Under the pieces are notes generated by a model, which saw nothing but the letters and a program-made list of their open reading frames with translations, ran no database searches and was not told where the DNA came from. A stretch of DNA of 5,591 nt, from positions 1 to 5,591 of the forward strand of contig JAFVAA010000451.1 of the NCBI GenBank assembly GCA_017476305.1, given 5' to 3'. A program made the position numbers and the translations under genes. Numbering within the stretch: the first letter of the stretch is position 1; every line of letters starts with the position of its first letter. Of the stretch, positions 1 to 4,443 are shown piece by piece. The stretch comes from Lachnospiraceae bacterium. GTDB taxonomy: Bacteria; Bacillota; Clostridia; Lachnospirales; Lachnospiraceae.

Positions 1-235
1 AGGCGACCGCCGTCTCCTCGTCTGCTGTCACACTGGCCGGACATCCGGGAAATGCCGTCTTCTCCTCTGCCGGCATCCCTGCCGGCCATCCGAGAAATGC
101 CTTCGCCTCCTCTATATCCGTAAACCCTTTATATTCCGGTCCTGAATACCCATGTACCTGCGCCCTGCAATCCTCCCAGCTGTAAAAAAGCCCGGTCTTT
201 CTCCCCTTTCTGACCGCATAGATCTTCTTTGCCAT
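1..235 (-). CDS. rnhA: Ribonuclease HI with N-terminal viroplasmin-type hybrid-binding domain (3' part outside window)
   Basis: Only the first 78 residues lie in the window; the gene runs off the left edge. Residues about 3-46 match the caulimovirus viroplasmin / RNase H1 hybrid-binding domain: YAVRKGRKTG, then a W at residue 20, YKGF at 35-38 and the helix EEAKAFL at 42-48. In RNases H of this type the domain grips RNA/DNA hybrids and is followed by a linker and the catalytic domain, which cleaves the RNA strand during replication and R-loop removal in the cytoplasm. The catalytic D-E-D-D residues would lie beyond the window, so activity cannot be judged. The ATG at 235 follows AAGGAAGG at 252-245, with a gap of 9 bases, and begins 32 bp after the MoxR stop, so it is probably the last seen gene of the same operon. 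The linker begins at residue 46 with two imperfect 15-residue repeats. The family call is firm; the catalytic half is inferred. Confidence 0.85.
   Translation of the reverse strand, partial: MAKKIYAVRKGRKTGLFYSWEDCRAQVHGYSGPEYKGFTDIEEAKAFLGWPAGMPAEEKTAFPGCPASVTADEETAVA
11..100 (-). repeat. Two-copy 45-bp imperfect tandem repeat in the RNase HI linker
   Basis: Bases 100-56 and 55-11, read on the minus strand, align without gaps over 45 bases with about 35 identical positions. They encode AFLGWPAGMPAEEKT and AFPGCPASVTADEET. The unit length is a multiple of three, so the reading frame is kept. It lies directly after the hybrid-binding domain, in the Ala/Pro/Glu-rich linker that joins it to the catalytic domain. 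A third copy, if any, would be cut by the window edge. Confidence 0.75.
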
Positions 236-267
236 ATCTCCCGTCCTTCCTTTCCAGAAATGTTTCC

Positions 268-1758
268 CTATCCCTTCCGAAGCTCTGCTAAAAGCTCACT
301 TCTCCTCGCACCGAGCAAAAGCTCCTCACTATATTTCAAATATTTCTCACAGGTATAATCTGCCAAAAACTTCACACTGTCTGCTGCCATCGTAAGCTCT
401 GTCACGAACAGCACCATTTCCTCTCCAGAAGCGAACGCATCCTCCATAAAGGTAAACGCATGCTCCGTCGCAGCCTCTGTCCGCTCCTTCTGCAGCAGCA
501 TGGCACCTTTGCGCTGGTCAAAGAAAGCTTTTGTTTCCCCGAAGCACAGCTTTGCATCTCCGTCCCCCTTCGGTGCTGCCTCCCGTAAAAATTTCAAAAG
601 TGCTTTTCTACAGCCCTCTTCCTCTTTCGAAATCTCTCCTGATGTCAGCCCATCGAAAAGACTATGCTCCTCTGTCTCCAAAAGCTTCAGATAGCATTTC
701 CTCTTATCCTCGGCATCCTCTATCAGGCTCCGGTACTCCTTTAAAAAAAGATACCAGTCATCCACCAGTCTTTTCTCGGATATGCTCTGATGCATCCGCT
801 CTAAAAGCGCAGCAAGCAAAAGCTGTACCACCATTCCTCTTTCATCCAGGGAAGCCCTCGACAGCCTTTCATATACTGCAGGCTCCACCCTCCCGGAAAG
901 GATCTCCTGAATCGGATACTCCTCCTCATACTTCTCATACAAATCATAATACGCTAAGAAATCCTCCGCCACCTCTCTGTGCGGCAGATATTCATAGACC
1001 ACGTCCTCTGTCACAGGAAATTTCAGTTCCCTGTAGCTGTAAAGCAAATGACTGAAATCCTCCCATCCTCTCGCCGTGACAAAATGCATTCCATCCACAT
1101 CATTTTCGATCCGGTAGAACTTCTCCTTATGAAGCTCCAAATACCCCCGGATCGCTCTATGGATCCCTGCCCTTCCCGCATATTCCTTCCATACCTTATA
1201 GTCCGCTTCCACATAAATCTGACGCACCCTGTCTAAGGTCACGACATCAAATTCCCTGACCGATTTATTATATTCCGGTGGATTTCCTGCCGCCACGATG
1301 ATCCACCCCTCCGGCACTCTTTGATTTCCAAAGGTCTTACACTGTAAAAACTGCAGCATCGTCGGAGCCAGGGATTCTGAAACACAGTTGATCTCATCGA
1401 TAAATAAGATCCCCTCCTTTTTCCCGGTCTCCCTCCGCGCCCTGTAAATACTTAAAATGATCTCACTCATCGTATATTCTGTCACAGAGTATTCCCTCCC
1501 GTCAAACACCTCTGTTTTCACAAAGGGAAGTCCTACTGCGCTCTGTCTGGTGTGGTGTGTGATCGTATAGGATACCAGACCACATTTACACTCCCGTGCG
1601 ATCTGTTCCATGATCTGCGTTTTTCCCACTCCCGGCGGTCCTATGAGAAGCACCGGTCGCTGTCGGACCACCGGAATCACATATTCCCCAAACGCATCCT
1701 TTCTCAGATAGGCTGCCACTGTATTTTTAATCTCCTGCTTCGCCTCTTTAATGTTCAT
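268..1758 (-). CDS. MoxR-type AAA+ ATPase
   Basis: This is a 496-residue AAA+ ATPase of the MoxR type. Walker A is GPPGVGKT at residues 40-47. Walker B is GILFIDEIN at 116-124, with D121 and E122 for Mg2+ binding and hydrolysis. Sensor 1 is the Asn in AAGNPPEYN (N159). Arginines in TLDRVRQI (177/179) are candidate arginine fingers, and R230 in TARGWEDFS is a candidate sensor 2. After the core and lid, roughly 250 residues of charged helical sequence extend to the end, longer than minimal MoxR proteins of about 300-350 residues. MoxR ATPases form rings that work with VWA-domain partners to remodel proteins or insert metals. The VWA gene lies 14 bp upstream. The ATG at 1758 has AAGGAGG at 1771-1765, 6 bases away. 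No signal peptide or membrane segment is seen, so it should be cytoplasmic. Its target is unknown. Confidence 0.9.
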   Translation of the reverse strand: MNIKEAKQEIKNTVAAYLRKDAFGEYVIPVVRQRPVLLIGPPGVGKTQIMEQIARECKCGLVSYTITHHTRQSAVGLPFVKTEVFDGREYSVTEYTMSEIILSIYRARRETGKKEGILFIDEINCVSESLAPTMLQFLQCKTFGNQRVPEGWIIVAAGNPPEYNKSVREFDVVTLDRVRQIYVEADYKVWKEYAGRAGIHRAIRGYLELHKEKFYRIENDVDGMHFVTARGWEDFSHLLYSYRELKFPVTEDVVYEYLPHREVAEDFLAYYDLYEKYEEEYPIQEILSGRVEPAVYERLSRASLDERGMVVQLLLAALLERMHQSISEKRLVDDWYLFLKEYRSLIEDAEDKRKCYLKLLETEEHSLFDGLTSGEISKEEEGCRKALLKFLREAAPKGDGDAKLCFGETKAFFDQRKGAMLLQKERTEAATEHAFTFMEDAFASGEEMVLFVTELTMAADSVKFLADYTCEKYLKYSEELLLGARRSELLAELRKG

Positions 1759-1762
1759 ATAT

Positions 1763-1771
1763 CTCCTCCTT
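1763..1771 (-). promoter_or_regulatory. Ribosome binding site for the MoxR gene
   Basis: The minus strand reads AAGGAGGAG in the 14-bp gap between the VWA stop (1775-1773) and the MoxR ATG (1758). AAGGAGG has a 6-base spacing. It is among the strongest sites in the window, consistent with high MoxR synthesis relative to the VWA partner, as expected if the ATPase forms a multimeric ring. Confidence 0.75.
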
Positions 1772-1772
1772 G

Positions 1773-3077
1773 TTACGGCTCAAACATTTCTTTTTCCAGC
1801 TGCATCCGGATTGCCCATGCCGGGACCTTTTCCTCCTCATAATCCTCTAAAAAAAGAAACGCTGTTTTATAGGACGGCTTTTTTTCCGGATAGTTTCCCT
1901 TCCCCTCCGTAAAATATAAAAGCCCGCACAGATCCGTGAAAGCCCCCTGCTCCATGAGAGAATCCACATACCGGAAGGCGGGACGGAAATCTGTATTTCC
2001 TCCCCCCTGAATCTGAAAATCAGCAAATAATTTCTCTATCTCCTGTTCCCCGGTCAGCAAAATATCCGACTGTACCTTCGCATCTGCCTGAATCAGATGA
2101 ATCCTTGCCGTATGAAAAAAATTATTTTTCTCCGTCATGAGCGCAAAGGTCTCCTTTAAAAAGCTCCGGATCAGGGAACCGCTTGTAGAGTAGCTGGTAT
2201 CCACCACGATCACAAAATCCTTGATCTTTTTACTTTCCCTGCTCTCCAGAGGCTCGATGAGCTGCATGTTTTTATAAACAGAAAACCCATAGGCATAAAA
2301 GCCCAAATCAAATTCGTCCGGATCTAACCTTCTTTCCTCCTTCAAAATCATAAATCCTCTTAAAAACTCCCGATAGCTTCTTTTCCTTCTTTGTGCCTTC
2401 ATCTGACAGGAAAGAAGCTCCTCCCCGTCCTTCTCCCCGCTTCCCCGTCTTTTTCGTTCCATCTCTGACTGCCTGCCAAGCTTTTTCCATTTTGCCTGCA
2501 GTGCCATCTGCTTTTCCGAAAGCTTCTCCTCCTTCGGCCAGAACACATGATCATCCGTAAAAAACTCCAGATACAATCTTTTTAAATCTTCCGGTGTTTT
2601 TTCAGAAAGCAGGCGGTAGATCTTTGCAGCAGAAATTCCATCCCCCATCTCCTTCAATTCTTTATAAAGCTTTATACGGCAAAGACTTAAAATTCTTCTC
2701 GTGCACTCCTTATCCATATGATCGATCGTATATTCCACGGCAATATCGCAGGCAATTCCCCACTGATAAGGATCTCTGCCTCCTCTGAGCCACAGATGGG
2801 AAAAGAGACAGTGCAGTACACTATGCAGATAGATCCGGTCTAAATACGCCGGATTTTTTTCAAATAGTCGTAAAATCTGCTCTGCCGGGTAAAAAAGCAT
2901 CTCCCCATCCGTTGCCGCTGTCGTAAGTCTGGAATCCTCCTGATACACAAACGCAGAAAGTACCGTATGAAAAAAGCGAAGCTCCAGACGGATCTCATCG
3001 CGGACATACGTTAAGATTTTTTCAGACAGCTTTTGCTCCCACTCTGTCTGTGATTCACGAAAACTCTTCGAATTCAT
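1773..3077 (-). CDS. VWA-like protein with degenerate metallopeptidase-like N-terminal domain (DUF2201 type)
   Basis: The protein has 434 residues from the chosen ATG at 3077. Residues about 25-240 resemble the metallopeptidase-like N-terminal domain of DUF2201 proteins: LHSVLHCLFSHLW at 84-96 lies where an HExxH helix is expected, followed by the helix WGIACDIAVEYTID (106-119). The catalytic Glu is Ser86, so peptidase activity is unlikely. A basic linker (about 185-235) leads to a C-terminal VWA-like domain with the MIDAS motif DTSYS (293-297), GGGNTD (T362) and FTEG (389-392), where the usual third-motif Asp is Glu. VWA proteins of this kind act with MoxR ATPases, and a MoxR gene starts 14 bp downstream. 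An in-frame ATG at 3197 would overlap the preceding gene by 143 bp; the start at 3077 has AAGGAAG 6 bases upstream and overlaps it by only 23 bp, suggesting translational coupling. The protein is cytoplasmic by sequence. The family call is confident; the biological role is unknown. Confidence 0.85.
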   Translation of the reverse strand: MNSKSFRESQTEWEQKLSEKILTYVRDEIRLELRFFHTVLSAFVYQEDSRLTTAATDGEMLFYPAEQILRLFEKNPAYLDRIYLHSVLHCLFSHLWLRGGRDPYQWGIACDIAVEYTIDHMDKECTRRILSLCRIKLYKELKEMGDGISAAKIYRLLSEKTPEDLKRLYLEFFTDDHVFWPKEEKLSEKQMALQAKWKKLGRQSEMERKRRGSGEKDGEELLSCQMKAQRRKRSYREFLRGFMILKEERRLDPDEFDLGFYAYGFSVYKNMQLIEPLESRESKKIKDFVIVVDTSYSTSGSLIRSFLKETFALMTEKNNFFHTARIHLIQADAKVQSDILLTGEQEIEKLFADFQIQGGGNTDFRPAFRYVDSLMEQGAFTDLCGLLYFTEGKGNYPEKKPSYKTAFLFLEDYEEEKVPAWAIRMQLEKEMFEP

Positions 3078-4074
3078 AGAAATCTTCCTTTTTCTCCTTT
3101 CTCCATTCCTCCTTCCACGAAAGAAGAAGTCTGACACCTTCGATCCACTGTGCCTCCACTGCGGTTTCGAGACATCGTTCGAACTGTTTTTCGTCAACCG
3201 CCTCCTGCTCTTCGAAAAAACGAAGCAGCTCCAGATCCCTTTCCCGGATCATCTCTTGAAAAAGACAGTCCAGATGGGAAAAAAGATAGCTCCGGTAATC
3301 TTCCTCTGCCTTCGCTGTCAAAAGAAACGGATACCTGAGACGCAGCATAGCCATTTTACATAACGTAATTTCCTCCTCCGTATCGCACGCCTGCGGAAAA
3401 ATACGGTCATAGAAGGAAAAAAGAAACACGCCATTTTCAAAACACTGTCTGGCGCGAAAACCCTCCCCTTCAATATTTAACTCAAAAATATGCGCAGGAC
3501 CAATCAGATCATATCTTTCCGAATACTCCGGGAAAAGCACGGCAGCCGTTACCATCTCCTTTTCTGACAAAAAATAGACCTCCGTTTCCATGCTCCTCTG
3601 TGCTAAAATCTGTCGCAGCCCTGTAGGTCTGCCCGGTGAAGTATACAGGAAAAATTTTTTTAGCTTCAGACAGTTCATAAACGCATCACTGCCGGGCAGG
3701 ATCTCCCCTGAGCCAAGAAAAATGCTTTCTAAGTGATGACACTGATAAAATGCCAGATCTCCGATTTTCTTTAACTTTCCGGGGAAAAAGACGCTCGTAA
3801 TAAAATCTCCTGCCAAAGCACAGATTTCCCCTTTCCAAAGCAGTTCGTAAAACAAAGCCTTTTCTTCCTGCTCTGCCGGCGCATCCCCCTTTGCTATCAA
3901 AAGAAATTTTTCCTCCCCGGTATAGGATTCCTTTTCGGAAAAGCAATACCGGGAAAGCTCTGTAACAGGCATTCCTCCAATTCTCTCCGGCAGGAAGACC
4001 TCAGGGCATGTGCCAAATACACGTAAAAGCACCGCCTCATTTTTTTCATTCTGCCGATACCAGTGCCAATCCAT
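3055..4074 (-). CDS. BspA-like leucine-rich-repeat protein with ankyrin-like C-terminal segment
   Basis: Counted from the ATG at 4074 the protein has 339 residues. The N-terminal half carries degenerate BspA-type (LRR_5-like) units: FLPERIGGMPVTELSRYCF near residues 27-45, then FFPGKLKKIGDLAFYQC and HLESIFLG near 96-121, and NCLKLKKFFL near 134-143. Such units normally form a protein-binding solenoid. The C-terminal part (about 275-325) is helical, with LELLRFFEE followed by FERCLETAVEAQW and GVRLLLSWK, spaced like ankyrin helix pairs; this is pattern reading, not a database match. There is no signal peptide, LPXTG or membrane segment, so unlike many BspA-like proteins it is probably cytoplasmic. 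An ATG three codons upstream (4083) is possible, but AAAGG at 4089-4085 sits 1 base from it and 10 bases from 4074. The end overlaps the VWA gene by 23 bp. It probably binds a target for the MoxR/VWA pair, which is an inference. Confidence 0.75.
   Translation of the reverse strand: MDWHWYRQNEKNEAVLLRVFGTCPEVFLPERIGGMPVTELSRYCFSEKESYTGEEKFLLIAKGDAPAEQEEKALFYELLWKGEICALAGDFITSVFFPGKLKKIGDLAFYQCHHLESIFLGSGEILPGSDAFMNCLKLKKFFLYTSPGRPTGLRQILAQRSMETEVYFLSEKEMVTAAVLFPEYSERYDLIGPAHIFELNIEGEGFRARQCFENGVFLFSFYDRIFPQACDTEEEITLCKMAMLRLRYPFLLTAKAEEDYRSYLFSHLDCLFQEMIRERDLELLRFFEEQEAVDEKQFERCLETAVEAQWIEGVRLLLSWKEEWRKEKKEDFYEFEEFS
3084..3090 (-). promoter_or_regulatory. Ribosome binding site for the VWA-like gene
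   Basis: The minus strand reads AAGGAAG, 6 bases before the ATG at 3077, inside the last codons of the leucine-rich-repeat gene. It supports the shorter start rather than the ATG at 3197. Confidence 0.7.
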
Positions 4075-4084
4075 TCTGTCCATA

Positions 4085-4089
4085 CCTTT
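4085..4089 (-). promoter_or_regulatory. Ribosome binding site deciding between two starts of the leucine-rich-repeat gene
   Basis: The minus strand reads AAAGG, 1 base before the ATG at 4083 and 10 bases before the in-frame ATG at 4074. The first spacing is too short for normal initiation, so 4074 is favoured. The match is weaker than those of the neighbouring genes. Confidence 0.5.
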
Positions 4090-4111
4090 CTGCTATAAAA
4101 ATATCCATGTT

Positions 4112-4441
4112 CTATTTTGCCATCCGATCTGCATACTGTAAAATCGAATCCATAAAGTCCAAACCGATCTTATACAGGATAAAGAGTATCGTTCCCGCTA
4201 AAACCAGCACCAGGATCCGGTAGATCAGATACGCCGCGGCAAAATAACGCTGTTCTCCCGGAGTTTTCCGCCTAAGAAGTTTGATGAACATATAGACAAA
4301 ACCAAACACAGGAATATTCATGAAACACAGAATCTGAAACCATTTTCCGATTTCCGCAGGATGGCGAAGTACTCCGCCTGCCTCCTTTTTCTGCTTCCTT
4401 ATTTGTTTCCTTTCCAGAACTTCTCCTTCTTCTCTCTCCAA
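4112..4441 (-). CDS. Small two-helix membrane protein, TTG start
   Basis: I do not recognise this family. The protein has 109 residues. The first 30 are very hydrophilic and basic (KQIRKQKKE near 12-20). Two hydrophobic stretches follow: about 34-55 (FQILCFMNIPVFGFVYMFI, with a Pro in the middle) and about 67-91 (AAAYLIYRILVLVLAGTILFILY). They are joined by the basic loop RRKTPGEQR, and the short tail ends in DRMAK. Because both the N-terminus and the loop are positive, topology is ambiguous; segment 1 could be a re-entrant hairpin. The start is TTG at 4441: no ATG or GTG occurs in frame before Met41, and AAGGAGG at 4455-4449 lies 7 bases upstream across the stop codon of the penicillin-binding protein, only 2 bp away. 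This spacing implies co-translation with that protein, so a role at the membrane in cell-wall synthesis is possible but unproven. Confidence 0.75.
   Translation of the reverse strand: MEREEGEVLERKQIRKQKKEAGGVLRHPAEIGKWFQILCFMNIPVFGFVYMFIKLLRRKTPGEQRYFAAAYLIYRILVLVLAGTILFILYKIGLDFMDSILQYADRMAK
4114..4142 (-). promoter_or_regulatory. Candidate internal promoter ahead of the LRR-VWA-MoxR cassette
   Basis: On the minus strand TTTACA (4142-4137) and CAAAAT (4119-4114) are separated by 17 bases. The first matches TTGACA at five of six positions and the second TATAAT at four of six. TG one base before the -10 box gives an extended -10. The -10 overlaps the stop codon of the membrane protein, and transcription would begin near 4107, about 30 bases before the leucine-rich-repeat start. 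AT-rich sequence can yield such matches by chance, so this is tentative. Confidence 0.3.
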
Positions 4442-4443
4442 AG

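Noticed and set aside
69..86. GCCGGC-6-GCCGGC inverted repeat as a terminator or operator
   Set aside because: It is inside the RNase HI coding sequence, has no U-run, and GCCGGC is self-complementary; it follows from Pro/Ala codons in the tandem repeat.
531..1055. A 174-codon open frame on the plus strand
   Set aside because: It lies entirely antisense to the MoxR gene and has a Ser/Pro-rich shadow composition with no recognisable motif.
3078..3197. N-terminal 40-residue extension of the VWA protein from an ATG at 3197
   Set aside because: It would overlap the LRR gene by 143 bp and adds a basic, low-complexity segment; the ATG at 3077 has a well-spaced AAGGAAG.
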